A DNA stretch of 64,000 nt from Pseudooceanicola pacificus (GCF_009789075.1 NZ_WNXQ01000002.1:372001-436000); one strand, 5' to 3'. Numbered from the stretch's first letter, positions 9,101 through 17,470 are shown. The notes: a model not told the origin generated them from the sequence alone. A program made the numbers and translations.

Positions 9101-10312
9101 ATGGCAGGCGCATGGACCGGGGCGGATGCCCGTGCGGGAAAACCGCTGGCGCGAATCAAGGTGATCGACCTGACGCTTGCCCGGGCGGGGCCAACCGCCG
9201 TGCGGCACCTGGCGGACTGGGGCGCCGACGTGATCCGGATCGAGCCTCCGGCGGCGGATGCCGGATCGGACCCGACGGGCGCCACGCGGCACGGATCGGA
9301 CTTCCAGAACCTGCACCGCAACAAGCGGGCGATCACGCTGAACCTGAAAAGCGAGGAGGGGCTGGCGCTCTTCATGAAGCTCGCCGCAGAGGCCGACGTG
9401 ATCGTCGAGAACATGCGCTCTTCGGTCAAGGCCCGGCTCGGCGTCGATTACGAGTCGGTGCGCAAGGTGAATCCGGGGATCGTCTACGGCTCGATCTCGG
9501 GCTTCGGGCAGGACGGGCCCTATGCCACGCGCGGCGGGGTCGACCAGATCGCCCAGGGCATGGGCGGGCTGATGTCGATCACCGGGCTGCCGGGGCAGGG
9601 GCCGGTGCGCGTGGGCATCCCGATTGCCGATCTCTGCGCCGGGGGCTACCTGGCGATGGGGATCATGATGGCGCTGTTCGACCGCGAGGCGACGGGGCAG
9701 GGACGCTGGGTCACCACCTCGCTGCTCGAGGCGATGGTGGCGATGCTCGACTTTCAGGGCTCGCGCTGGACGATGGATGGCACGGTGCCGCAGCAGGCGG
9801 GCAACGACCACCCGACCGGCATCCCGACCGGGGTCTTTCCCACCAGCGACGGCAATATCAACATCGCGGCCTCGGGCCAGCGGTTGTGGGAACGCTTTGC
9901 CCATGCGGCGGGGCTGGAGGCGCTGATCGCCGATCCGCGCTTTGTCGACGGCAAGAGCCGGTCCGCGAACCGGGTCGGGCTGAACGCCCTGATCGCCGAA
10001 AAGACGCGCCTGCAGACATCCGCCCACTGGGTCGATGCGCTGATGGAGGTGGGCGTGCCCTGCGGTCCGATCAACTCCATCGACCAGACCTTTGCCGACC
10101 CGCAGGTGCAGCATCTGGGCCTGTCCAAGAGCGTCACCCATCCGGAGATCGGCGCGATCAACATCGTCGCCTCGCCGCTGCAGATGACCGGCACGGATCG
10201 CGAGATCGCCAGCGCCGCACCGGATCGCGGCCAGCACACCGACGACGTGCTGGGCGCCCTGGGCCTGGGCGCGGACGAGATCGCGGGCCTGCGCGCCCGC
10301 AACGTGATCTGA
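9101..10312 (+). CDS. CaiB/BaiF (family III) CoA-transferase
   Basis: A 403-residue family III acyl-CoA transferase, which moves CoA between carboxylic acids through an aspartyl-CoA intermediate. It shows the family N-terminus (IKVIDLTLARAGPTAVRHLADWGADVIRIEPP), the HRNKRAITLNLK motif and the catalytic aspartate region PIADLCAGGYLA with D177 as the likely nucleophile. The C-terminal small domain contains GVPCGPINSIDQTFADPQV. The ATG at 9101 follows GGGAGGTACGAC. It begins a two-gene operon with a crotonase and is preceded by operator B. Its likely role is activation of the imported carboxylate to its CoA thioester; the acid is unknown. Confidence 0.92.
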   Translation: MAGAWTGADARAGKPLARIKVIDLTLARAGPTAVRHLADWGADVIRIEPPAADAGSDPTGATRHGSDFQNLHRNKRAITLNLKSEEGLALFMKLAAEADVIVENMRSSVKARLGVDYESVRKVNPGIVYGSISGFGQDGPYATRGGVDQIAQGMGGLMSITGLPGQGPVRVGIPIADLCAGGYLAMGIMMALFDREATGQGRWVTTSLLEAMVAMLDFQGSRWTMDGTVPQQAGNDHPTGIPTGVFPTSDGNINIAASGQRLWERFAHAAGLEALIADPRFVDGKSRSANRVGLNALIAEKTRLQTSAHWVDALMEVGVPCGPINSIDQTFADPQVQHLGLSKSVTHPEIGAINIVASPLQMTGTDREIASAAPDRGQHTDDVLGALGLGADEIAGLRARNVI

Positions 10313-10323
10313 GGGAGCCTCAC

Positions 10324-11127
10324 ATGCAGAACCTGGAAACCAGCAGCCCCCGCATCCTGGCCGCCAAGGGCGACGGGATCGGCTGGCTGACCTTCAACCA
10401 GCCCGAAAAACGCAACGCCATGTCGCTGGACATGTGGCAGGCCACCGGCGAGGTGCTGGAGTCCTTTGGAGCGGATGACGAGGTGCGCGTGGTCGTGATG
10501 CAGGGCGCGGGGGATCGCGCCTTTGTCTCGGGCGCCGATATCTCGCAATTCGAGAAACACCGCAGCAATGCCGAAGCCTCGGCCGAATACAACCGGATCG
10601 CGGGCCATTCGCGCAAGATGCTCGCCATGCTCGACAAGCCGCTGATCGCCAAGATCCGGGGCTATTGCATCGGCGGCGGGCTGGCGGTGGCGCTGGCGGC
10701 GGATTTCCGCATCGCCTCGGAGGACAGCCAGTTCGGCATCCCGGCGGCCAAGCTGTCGATTGTCTACCCCTATGACGGGATCAGACTGCTGAAGGAGCTT
10801 GTCGGACCGGGCAATGCCAAGAAGATCCTCTTTTCGGGCTTCCGCTATCCGGCGGCCGAGGCGCTGCGCATGGGCCTGATCGAAGAGGTCACGCCGGTGG
10901 AGGAGCTGGACGCCGTGGTGCGCAACTATGCCGAAACCATCGCGGGCAACGCGCCCCTGTCGATCAACGGCACCAAGCAGGCGATTCGCGAGATGGGCCG
11001 GAACGAGGCCGACCGCGATCTCGACCGGCTGGCGGCCCTGCAGACCGAGGCGATGAATTCGGCCGATTATGCCGAGGGGCGCCGCGCCTTCATGGAAAAG
11101 CGCAAGCCGGTCTTTACCGGGACCTGA
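10324..11127 (+). CDS. Enoyl-CoA hydratase/isomerase-family protein (crotonase) lacking both catalytic glutamates
   Basis: A 267-residue crotonase. The oxyanion-hole segments are intact (FVSGADISQF near 67-76; IRGYCIGGG at 111-119), and the C-terminus ends with the usual RRAFMEKRKPVFTGT. However, the two positions that hold acid-base glutamates in classical enoyl-CoA hydratases (second residue after GGG, and the E of FGQPE) are alanine here (A121, A141). Water addition by the standard mechanism is therefore doubtful; other crotonase reactions such as isomerisation, hydrolysis or C-C cleavage are possible. The ATG at 10324 lies 11 bases after the CoA-transferase stop, with GAGGGAG between, so the two genes form an operon. 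Confidence 0.88.
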   Translation: MQNLETSSPRILAAKGDGIGWLTFNQPEKRNAMSLDMWQATGEVLESFGADDEVRVVVMQGAGDRAFVSGADISQFEKHRSNAEASAEYNRIAGHSRKMLAMLDKPLIAKIRGYCIGGGLAVALAADFRIASEDSQFGIPAAKLSIVYPYDGIRLLKELVGPGNAKKILFSGFRYPAAEALRMGLIEEVTPVEELDAVVRNYAETIAGNAPLSINGTKQAIREMGRNEADRDLDRLAALQTEAMNSADYAEGRRAFMEKRKPVFTGT

Positions 11128-11154
11128 GCGCCTGTCCGGTGGCGGGGTCCGGTG

Positions 11155-13149
11155 TCAGGACTTGCCGCCGGATTTCCCCGGGCCTTTCGATGCGCCCCAG
11201 ACCGCCTTGGTCCCGCCGCGCCGCGCGGCCGGGGCGGGGGACCGGTCCTTGGCCGGGCCCGATTTGGCGGGGCCGGACTTGCCCTTGCCACCGGCGCGCA
11301 CCGGGCGGTCGAACCCGCCGTCGCTGCGGCTCGCCGACTTGCCCGGCGCACCTTTGGGCGCGGATTTGGCTGCGGATTTTGCCGGGCCCTGGAACTGGCC
11401 CTTGGGCTTGTAGGCCTTGACCCCGCCGGGGCGCATCGGCTCGGGCGCATCCTGGGGGGGCTCGCTGCGGGCGGGGGCCTCCTGGGGTCTGGAATAGTCC
11501 GATTTCGGCGCATAGGTCCGGGGCGCGGCGGCCGCGGGCTTGCGGGCCGGGGTTGCGGCGGGGGCGCGTCCGCCTGCGGGCGGGCCGTCGACCGGGCGGG
11601 CCGAAACGCCTTCCTCCAGCGTGCCGTCATCGCCGAGCGCGGCGACAAAGGACGTCGCGGCCACCTCGGTCAGTTCGACAAATGTCTCGCTCTGCTGCAC
11701 GCGGATCGCGCCGATGGCGTCCTTGTCCAGCCCGGCGGACCGGCAGATCAGCGGCAGCAGCCAGCGCGGTTCCGCCCGGTCGTCGCGCCCGACGGACAGG
11801 GCGAACCAGCGGCTGGGGCCAAAGGGGGCGCGCTCGGGGCGCGGGGCGCGGGTGTCGGGATCGGCCAGATCCTCGGGTGCGGAATGGCGCGCGCGGTAGA
11901 GCCTGAGATAGGCGGCGGCAATCGCGCGGGCATCGTGCAGGCCCAGCAGACGGTCGGCAAAGGCCGCGGCCTCCTCCGTCACCTCTTCGTCCCAGACCGG
12001 ATCGCCCAGCAGGCGTTCCTCGTCCTTGCGCAGGATCTCGTCGGCGCCGGGGGCGGCGATCCATTCGGCGGTCACGCGCGCGGTCTTCAGCAGGCGTTCG
12101 GCCCGTTTGACCATCTTGGGCGGCACGATCAGCGCCGAGATTCCCTTGCGTCCGGCGCGCCCGGTGCGGCCCGACCGGTGCAGCAGGCCCTCGGAGTTGG
12201 TCGGCAGTTCGGCATGCACCACCAGCTCCAGGTTCGGCAGGTCGATGCCGCGCGCCGCCACGTCGGTGGCCACGCAGACCCGGGCCCGCCCGTCGCGCAT
12301 CGCCTGCAGGGCGTGGCTGCGTTCCGCCTGGCTGAGCTCTCCGGACAGGGTGACAACCGCAAAGCCCCGGTTGCCAAAGCGCGCGGCCAGCCGGTTCACG
12401 GCGGCGCGGGTGTTGGCAAAGACGATGGCGTTCTGCGCCTCGTGGAACCGCAGCACGTTGATGATCGCGTTCTCGGCATCCTGCTGGGCGACGCGCAGGG
12501 CCTGATAGGCGATGTCGGCATGCTGGCGGGTGTCGGACAGGGTGGTCACGCGGACCGCCTCGCGCTGGTACTTCTGCGCCAGGGTGGCGATCATCGGCGG
12601 CACGGTGGCGGAAAAGAGCAGGGTGCGCCGGTCCTCGGGCGCTTCGCCCAGCATGAATTCCAGATCCTCGCGAAAGCCGAGGTCGAGCATCTCGTCCGCC
12701 TCGTCCAGCACCACGGCGCGCAGGGCGCTCATGTCCAGCGATCCGCGCTGGATGTGGTCGCGCAGCCGGCCGGGCGTGCCGACGACGATATGCGCGCCGC
12801 GCTCCAGCGCGCGCCGTTCGTCGCGCATGTCCATGCCGCCGACGCAGGTGGCGACCCGGGCGCCGGTGCGCGCGTAAAGCCAGCCGAGTTCGCGTGCCAC
12901 CTGAAAGGCCAGTTCCCGCGTCGGGGCGATCACCAGCGCCAGGGGCGAGGCCGCATGGCCGAGCTTGCCCGCCTCGTCCAGGATCGAGGGGCCGATGGCC
13001 AGCCCGAAGCCCACCGTCTTGCCCGATCCGGTCTGGGCCGAAACCAGCAGGTCGGCCGCGTCGAGCGCCGGGTCGGTGACCGCCAGCTGGACGGGGGTCA
13101 TGGTGTCGTAACCACGCTCGGCGAGCGCATCGGACAGGGTCTGGATCAT
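11155..13149 (-). CDS. DEAD-box ATP-dependent RNA helicase with DbpA-type RNA-binding domain and long basic tail
   Basis: A 664-residue RNA helicase of the DeaD/CsdA-DbpA type. Motifs in order: Q motif GYDTMTPVQ (13-21), Walker A AQTGSGKT (38-45), PTREL, the DEAD box in VLDEADEMLDLGF, SAT in FSATVPP, and HRSGRTGRAGRKG (motif VI). A DbpA-like RNA-binding domain follows (WFALSVGRDD to QQSETFVEL), then a tail of about 130 residues very rich in Pro, Ala, Lys, Gly and Ser. The start is taken at 13149 because the family begins with a short segment before the Q motif. It unwinds structured RNA, probably in ribosome assembly or cold adaptation, and has no functional link to the catabolic genes on both sides. 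Confidence 0.92.
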   Translation of the reverse strand: MIQTLSDALAERGYDTMTPVQLAVTDPALDAADLLVSAQTGSGKTVGFGLAIGPSILDEAGKLGHAASPLALVIAPTRELAFQVARELGWLYARTGARVATCVGGMDMRDERRALERGAHIVVGTPGRLRDHIQRGSLDMSALRAVVLDEADEMLDLGFREDLEFMLGEAPEDRRTLLFSATVPPMIATLAQKYQREAVRVTTLSDTRQHADIAYQALRVAQQDAENAIINVLRFHEAQNAIVFANTRAAVNRLAARFGNRGFAVVTLSGELSQAERSHALQAMRDGRARVCVATDVAARGIDLPNLELVVHAELPTNSEGLLHRSGRTGRAGRKGISALIVPPKMVKRAERLLKTARVTAEWIAAPGADEILRKDEERLLGDPVWDEEVTEEAAAFADRLLGLHDARAIAAAYLRLYRARHSAPEDLADPDTRAPRPERAPFGPSRWFALSVGRDDRAEPRWLLPLICRSAGLDKDAIGAIRVQQSETFVELTEVAATSFVAALGDDGTLEEGVSARPVDGPPAGGRAPAATPARKPAAAAPRTYAPKSDYSRPQEAPARSEPPQDAPEPMRPGGVKAYKPKGQFQGPAKSAAKSAPKGAPGKSASRSDGGFDRPVRAGGKGKSGPAKSGPAKDRSPAPAARRGGTKAVWGASKGPGKSGGKS

Positions 13150-13317
13150 CAGGAAACCGTTTCGCGTCTGTGGGCGATGCGCCGCACCGCCTCCCGTCAT
13201 GGCGACGGGTGAAAACGCGCCTCCTAACGCAACACGGGGGCAATGTATATGGGGATTATCGCGGGCAGGCGTTTTCGGGGCCCGCGCGGGCGCCGCGCCC
13301 GTGCCCGGCGCGGTGAG

Positions 13318-13338
13318 GTCCCCGCGCAAGGCGGGGAC
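13318..13338. repeat. Hairpin repeat, copy 1
   Basis: GTCCCCGC (13318-13325), loop GCAAG, GCGGGGAC (13331-13338): a perfect 8-base stem. A second copy with loop ACAAG lies 113 bases downstream, within a partly duplicated surrounding sequence. Confidence 0.7.
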
Positions 13339-13430
13339 GCGGGGGGACGTGGGGCGGCTGACCTTGGTTCAGGGCGGGCCGGATTGGGTCGGGTCTGGCG
13401 TGGGGAGCGGTTGTGCCCAGGTCCCGCCGG

Positions 13431-13451
13431 GTCCCCGCACAAGGCGGGGAC
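13431..13451. repeat. Hairpin repeat, copy 2
   Basis: GTCCCCGC (13431-13438), loop ACAAG, GCGGGGAC (13444-13451): same stem as the copy at 13318-13338 with one loop change. Confidence 0.7.
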
Positions 13452-13474
13452 GTGGGGACGTGGACGGGGCGGGC

Positions 13475-13882
13475 TCAGCCGGTGGGGACCCGTGGCCGGA
13501 ACTGCGGGATGGTCTGGCCGAAGCTTTCGCCCAGCTCCAGCCTCAGGGGCATGTCGATCCTGAGCGAGTCGTTCGGGGCGAGGATGTTCGAGATCAGCCG
13601 CGGCCCCTCGTCCAGTTCCACCACCGCAACGTTATAGGGAATCCGGTCCTTGAACGCCTCGTGATACGGGCGGTGGTAGACGACCCAGGAGATCAGCGTC
13701 GCGCCGCCCTGTGCCGCCTCCCAAGCCAGATCGGGCGAGAGGCAGGCGGTGCATTCCTCGCGCGCCGGAAGCTGGGCCGCCCCGCAGGCGCGGCAGCGCT
13801 GGAACTCCAGCCGCCCGCCGTCGAGCGCGGACCAGAAGGCCCCGGCGGGGCCGGTGCGGTCGGGCTTCACCTCGGCGCTCAT
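13475..13882 (-). CDS. Zn-ribbon / OB-fold (DUF35) acyl-CoA-associated protein
   Basis: A 135-residue protein of the DUF35 family: an N-terminal rubredoxin-like zinc ribbon (CRACGAAQLPAREECTAC, four cysteines at about residues 32-50) followed by an OB-fold (TLISWVVYHRPYHE to VAVVELDEGPRLISN). DUF35 proteins pair with thiolase-like enzymes or with aldolases such as the steroid side-chain enzyme Ltp2 and help bind the acyl-CoA. Its ATG overlaps the stop of the thiolase-like gene (ATGA at 13879-13882), as expected for subunits made together. It is the last gene of the acyl-CoA dehydrogenase operon. Confidence 0.88.
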   Translation of the reverse strand: MSAEVKPDRTGPAGAFWSALDGGRLEFQRCRACGAAQLPAREECTACLSPDLAWEAAQGGATLISWVVYHRPYHEAFKDRIPYNVAVVELDEGPRLISNILAPNDSLRIDMPLRLELGESFGQTIPQFRPRVPTG

Positions 13883-15009
13883 TGGCCCAGCACCAGTGTG
13901 GAATGGGTCTGCATCACGCCCCCCTGATTGGAAATCACCACGTTGCCCGCCCCCTTGACCTGGTTGACCGAGGTGCCGCGCATCTGGCGCACGCCCTCGT
14001 GGATCAGCTGCATCCCCGGCATCCCGGTTTCCGACAGCAGCCCGCCCGAGGTGTTGAAGGGCAGGGCCCCGTCCTGCATCAGCGCGCCATCCTTGACGAA
14101 ATCGGCCGCCTGGCCTTTCTGGCAGAAACCGTAGTCCTCCAGCGTCATCAGCGCGGCGATGGTGAAGCAGTCGTAGATCTGCACGCAATCGACATCCTGC
14201 GGGGTCAGGCCCGCCATCTTCAGCGCGGTCGCGCCCGAGGTTTGGGCCATCGTGCTGGTCATGTCGCGGCGATAGGCGACCTCGTAGAAGGTCTGCCCGT
14301 AGCCCCAGCCGAGGATCGGGACGGGCGCGTCGACGCCCAGTTCGGCGGCCTTCTTCGCGCTCATGATCACCACCGCGCCGCCGCCGTCCGAGATCAGGGT
14401 GCAGTCGTCGCGCCTGAGCGGAGCGACCAGCGGATCGGCGGCAAGGTAGTCGTCCATGTTCAGCGGGTTCCGCACCTGCGCCTTGGGGTTCCTTACGCCG
14501 TGGTTGCGCGCGGCCATGGCGATAGCACCAAAGGCCTCGGGCGGGGTTCTGAATTCACCGATATGGCGCTGCATGATCATGGCATAGCCGGGGAGGGTGC
14601 CGAACCAGCCGTAGAGGCTGTCATCGCCCCGGGGCCTGGCATAGACGGCGGCATTCCCGGTGCGCGGATTGTCGGCGAAGGAAACGACGGCGATGTCGAT
14701 CTGCCCCGCCTCGATCGCCATGCAGGCGATGGAGATCAGCGTGGCATTGGCCGCGCCGCCCTGATCCCAGGCCCCGCCCATCCGGGGCTGGATGCCGAGG
14801 GCCGAGGCGACCTTGACCGTGTAGAGCATCTGGAAGTCGCTGGTCGGAGGCTTGACGAAGAGCGCATCGACCCGGTCCTTGTCCACCCTGGCGTCACTCA
14901 GCGCCGCGCGGATCGCCTCGACATTCAGCGAGACCGAAGAGCGGCCGGGATGCTTGCCAAAGGCGGTGGCCCCGATGCCGGCGATGACGCATGTGCCGGA
15001 GAGGGTCAT
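13879..15009 (-). CDS. Thiolase-fold (SCP-x/Ltp2-like) protein without thiolase Cys/His
   Basis: A 376-residue protein with the thiolase fold: CVIAGIGATAFGKHPG at the start, a central DNPRTGNAAVYAR region and the C-terminal NTSGGLLSETGMPGMQLIHEG and VKGAGNVVISNQGG loops. Classical thiolases carry a nucleophilic Cys near residue 85; here the equivalent stretch is WDQGGAANAT, with no Cys. The GHP histidine motif reads GMP, and the C-terminal CxG cysteine is replaced (SNQGG). This resembles the Ltp2 class, which with a DUF35 partner performs retro-aldol cleavage instead of thiolysis. It is coupled to the DUF35 gene and lies 98 bases after a crotonase in the same operon. Aldolase function is an inference; SCP-x-like thiolase is the alternative. 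Confidence 0.82.
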   Translation of the reverse strand: MTLSGTCVIAGIGATAFGKHPGRSSVSLNVEAIRAALSDARVDKDRVDALFVKPPTSDFQMLYTVKVASALGIQPRMGGAWDQGGAANATLISIACMAIEAGQIDIAVVSFADNPRTGNAAVYARPRGDDSLYGWFGTLPGYAMIMQRHIGEFRTPPEAFGAIAMAARNHGVRNPKAQVRNPLNMDDYLAADPLVAPLRRDDCTLISDGGGAVVIMSAKKAAELGVDAPVPILGWGYGQTFYEVAYRRDMTSTMAQTSGATALKMAGLTPQDVDCVQIYDCFTIAALMTLEDYGFCQKGQAADFVKDGALMQDGALPFNTSGGLLSETGMPGMQLIHEGVRQMRGTSVNQVKGAGNVVISNQGGVMQTHSTLVLGQ

Positions 15010-15106
15010 GGGTGGGGTCCTTGGGATTGTTCACAGTTTGCGGATGGAACGGGGCATTGCGGATTCATTGTTTCGGAAATCAGCGTCAATGCGACGGCCA
15101 TGCCAG

Positions 15107-15883
15107 TCATCGCCCCTTGAACTCCGGCTTGCGCTTCTCGCGGAAGGCCTTAGGCCCTTCCTTGGCGTCCTCCGTCTCGCGCAGGGCCCTCGAGACCATC
15201 GCCTCCATCCGCAGCCCGGTGGTCAGATCCATGTCGAACGAGCGCACCGCCAGCTCCTTGGAGGCCTGGACCGCCAGCGGCCCGTTGGCGGCGATCCGGT
15301 CGGCATAGTCCAGCGCCGCGTCCATCAGCTGATCGGGCGGCACCACCTTGTTGATCAGCCCCCAGTCCCTGGCCGTGGCCGCGTCGATCCGGTCGCCGGT
15401 CAGCAGGAATTCCATCCCCAGGCAATAGGGCAGCTGCTTCAAGGTCCGCTGCGTGCCGCCATTGGCCGCGATGATGCCGCGCTTGACCTCGGACAGGCCA
15501 AAGGTCGCGGTTTCGGAGGCCACGCGGATGTCGGTGCCGTAAAGCATCGTCACCCCGCCGCCCAGGCAATAGCCGTTCACGGCGGCGATCACCGGCTTCC
15601 AGACCTCCAGCCCGCGGTTGAGCAGCTGGTCGCGCTGCGTCAGCCAGTTGTCGGCCCAGTCGGCCTGCACCGTCACGACCGATTTCAGGTCGGCCCCGGC
15701 GCAAAAGCTCTTGTCGCCCGCGCCGGTCACCACGGCCACGCGGACGGCCTTGTTGTCGCGGACCTCGATCCAGGCCGCCGACAGCGCCTTGTAGTGATCG
15801 GCATCGAGCGCGTTCATCGCCTCGGGCCGGTTGATGGTGATCGTGGCGATGCCCTCGGGGCTGAGGGTCCAGTCGATGGACAT
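15107..15883 (-). CDS. Enoyl-CoA hydratase/isomerase-family protein
   Basis: A 258-residue crotonase. The oxyanion-hole residues are in FCAGADLK (60-67) and VNGYCLGGG (102-110); the C-terminus is KAFREKRKPEFKGR. Of the two classical hydratase glutamates the second is kept (E132 in FGLSE) while the first is threonine (T112), a pattern more like isomerases or other crotonases than standard hydratases. The start ATG shares a base with the acyl-CoA dehydrogenase stop (TGATG at 15881-15885), so it is translationally coupled. It probably acts on the unsaturated acyl-CoA made by that dehydrogenase. Confidence 0.88.
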   Translation of the reverse strand: MSIDWTLSPEGIATITINRPEAMNALDADHYKALSAAWIEVRDNKAVRVAVVTGAGDKSFCAGADLKSVVTVQADWADNWLTQRDQLLNRGLEVWKPVIAAVNGYCLGGGVTMLYGTDIRVASETATFGLSEVKRGIIAANGGTQRTLKQLPYCLGMEFLLTGDRIDAATARDWGLINKVVPPDQLMDAALDYADRIAANGPLAVQASKELAVRSFDMDLTTGLRMEAMVSRALRETEDAKEGPKAFREKRKPEFKGR

Positions 15884-17088
15884 CAGCGCCTCCCGTTCAG
15901 CAGGTTGCGGGCGACGACCATGCGATGCACCTCGGACGGACCCTCGCCGATACGGTGGATGCGCAGCTCGCGGTACCAGCGTTCCAGCGGCAGTTCCTTG
16001 GACACCCCCAGCCCGCCGAGGATCTGCATGCAGCGATCCACCACGCGGCCTGCGGTTTCGGTTGCGGTGACCTTGGCGATCGAGGCCTCCAGCTTGAAAT
16101 CCTGCCCCAGATCGCCGCGCCAGGCGGCGTCATAGACGATCAGCCGGGCGGCGCGCAGCTCCATCTCGCTATCGGCCAGCATCCACTGGATTGCCTGCTT
16201 GTCGGCCAGGGCCGAGCCGAAGGTTTCACGCTCCTTGGCCCATTTCACCGCGATATCCAGCGCCGCCTGGGCCACGCCGATGGTGCCGGCGGAATACTGG
16301 ATGCGGTTGTCGACCAGCCATTTCTCGGCCAGGCGAAATCCGCCGCCTTCCTCGCCCAGCAGGTTTTCGGCCGGGATCTCGACACTGTCGAAATGCAGCT
16401 CAAAGGGCGAATAGGCCCGGATCACGGGGATCTCCTTCATTGTCAGGCCGGGGGTGTCCCGGTCGACGATGAAGGACGAGATGCCGGACCGCCCGCGCCC
16501 GCCGGTGCGGGCATAGACGATGCCCCAGTCGGCCTTGGCCGCCCCGGTGATCCACATCTTGGAGCCGTTGAGGATGTATTTCCCGCCGACCTTTTCGGCC
16601 TTGAGCTGGATCGCCCGGCCCGGATCGGCCCCGCCCGAACTTTCCGAGATCGCGACAAAGCATTTGCTGCCCTTTTCGACCCCGGGCAGGCCGTATTTTT
16701 CGACCTGCTGGCGGTTGCCTTCCCAGATCACATTGGGCGGATCGGCGCCAAAGGCCCCGCATGCGGCGTTGTAGAGGCCCATACGGACCTGTTTCGCCTC
16801 TTCGGCCCAGACCGCCTGGCCCAGCAGGTTCAGCCCCGCGCCGCCGTAGTCGACGGGCGTGCGCACGCACCACAGGCCCAGCGATTTTGCCTTGTCCTGC
16901 AAGGGTTTCAGCTTGTCGGGCGGGCAGAAGGTGGCGTCATGCTCCAGCGTGTCCTCGACCGCCTTGACGTCGTTCTGCACGAAACGGCGCACCGTCGCCT
17001 GCAACTCGCGGTATTCGTCCGGCATCTGCCAGGCGCCGAATGCGCGCCCGGTGTCCTCGACACCGGAACCTTCGACAAAGCTGTCCAT
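15883..17088 (-). CDS. Acyl-CoA dehydrogenase
   Basis: A 401-residue FAD-dependent acyl-CoA dehydrogenase: N-terminal helical domain (YRELQATVRRFVQNDV), the substrate/FAD loop CFVAISESSGGADPGRAIQL, the beta-domain with GSKMWITGAAKADWGIVYARTGG and the C-terminal helical domain with QILGGLGVSKELPLERWYRELRIHRIGEGPSEVHR. The catalytic base is E382 in IGEGPSEV, at the medium-chain (MCAD-type) position. It introduces the alpha-beta double bond in an acyl-CoA and passes electrons to ETF. First gene of a four-gene leftward operon; operator C (17310-17324) lies 222 bases upstream. Confidence 0.93.
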   Translation of the reverse strand: MDSFVEGSGVEDTGRAFGAWQMPDEYRELQATVRRFVQNDVKAVEDTLEHDATFCPPDKLKPLQDKAKSLGLWCVRTPVDYGGAGLNLLGQAVWAEEAKQVRMGLYNAACGAFGADPPNVIWEGNRQQVEKYGLPGVEKGSKCFVAISESSGGADPGRAIQLKAEKVGGKYILNGSKMWITGAAKADWGIVYARTGGRGRSGISSFIVDRDTPGLTMKEIPVIRAYSPFELHFDSVEIPAENLLGEEGGGFRLAEKWLVDNRIQYSAGTIGVAQAALDIAVKWAKERETFGSALADKQAIQWMLADSEMELRAARLIVYDAAWRGDLGQDFKLEASIAKVTATETAGRVVDRCMQILGGLGVSKELPLERWYRELRIHRIGEGPSEVHRMVVARNLLNGRR

Positions 17089-17470
17089 TCAGATCACTCC
17101 CAAGCTCTCATCCATCACGTCGCCCGCGCGGGGCCAGGCCCGGATCGGACAGGCGGCGCGGTCTTCAACTGGCGGCATGGGGTGGGGCAGGGCACAGGCA
17201 TCCCGCTGCCGTGGCGCCCATGCACGGGCCGCCGCAGACCAGAGGGATATCCGGTGCGCTGATGGGTCCTCCCCGGCACGATAGTTGGTGTTGCGTGCCG
17301 CCTCGATTAATTGGTATGACCAATGAAACGGGGTGTCAATATGGCATCCGCGACCGTGTCACCGCGGCGGCAGCATTGATTTCCGCAATGGGCCGACGCA
17401 CTACAACCGGACAGATCGGGCCGCCTGTGGCCGCAATCGGGGACCAGAACCCATAGGAAGTCTGCAGTCA
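17089..17470. promoter_or_regulatory. Divergent control region between acyl-CoA dehydrogenase operon and GntR gene
   Basis: About 380 bases with no convincing gene. The key element is the perfect inverted repeat ATTGGT-ATG-ACCAAT at 17310-17324. From 17285 to 17345 the sequence is richer in A and T than its surroundings, fitting overlapping divergent promoters. A GTG at 17333 could start a longer regulator but the added 46 residues look non-coding. Confidence 0.55.
17310..17324. promoter_or_regulatory. GntR-type operator site C (ATTGGT-ATG-ACCAAT)
   Basis: A perfect 15-base inverted repeat that matches the PdhR-type consensus ATTGGT-N3-ACCAAT. It lies between the divergent acyl-CoA dehydrogenase operon and the GntR gene and shares its 11-base core with site A at 8953. 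Autoregulation and control of the catabolic operon are the obvious inference. Confidence 0.75.

Larger units (their letters stand above)
13150..13474. other. Gene-free 325-base spacer with two copies of a hairpin
   Basis: No convincing gene. It is extremely GC-rich and contains two near-identical hairpins, GTCCCCGC-loop-GCGGGGAC, at 13318-13338 and 13431-13451, each followed by a G-rich ACGTGGGG/ACGCGGGG stretch. On the minus strand they lie after the stop of the DUF35 gene and before the helicase, so they may end or attenuate the upstream operon, although no T-run follows. Confidence 0.5.

Noticed and set aside
8761-10323. Upstream in-frame extension of the first crotonase
   Set aside because: It reads through the CoA-transferase gene in another frame; the crotonase starts at 10324 with a proper ribosome site.
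17333-17470. GTG start giving a 302-residue GntR protein
   Set aside because: The added 46 residues do not resemble the family, and the TTG at 17471 has a better ribosome site; kept only as an alternative.
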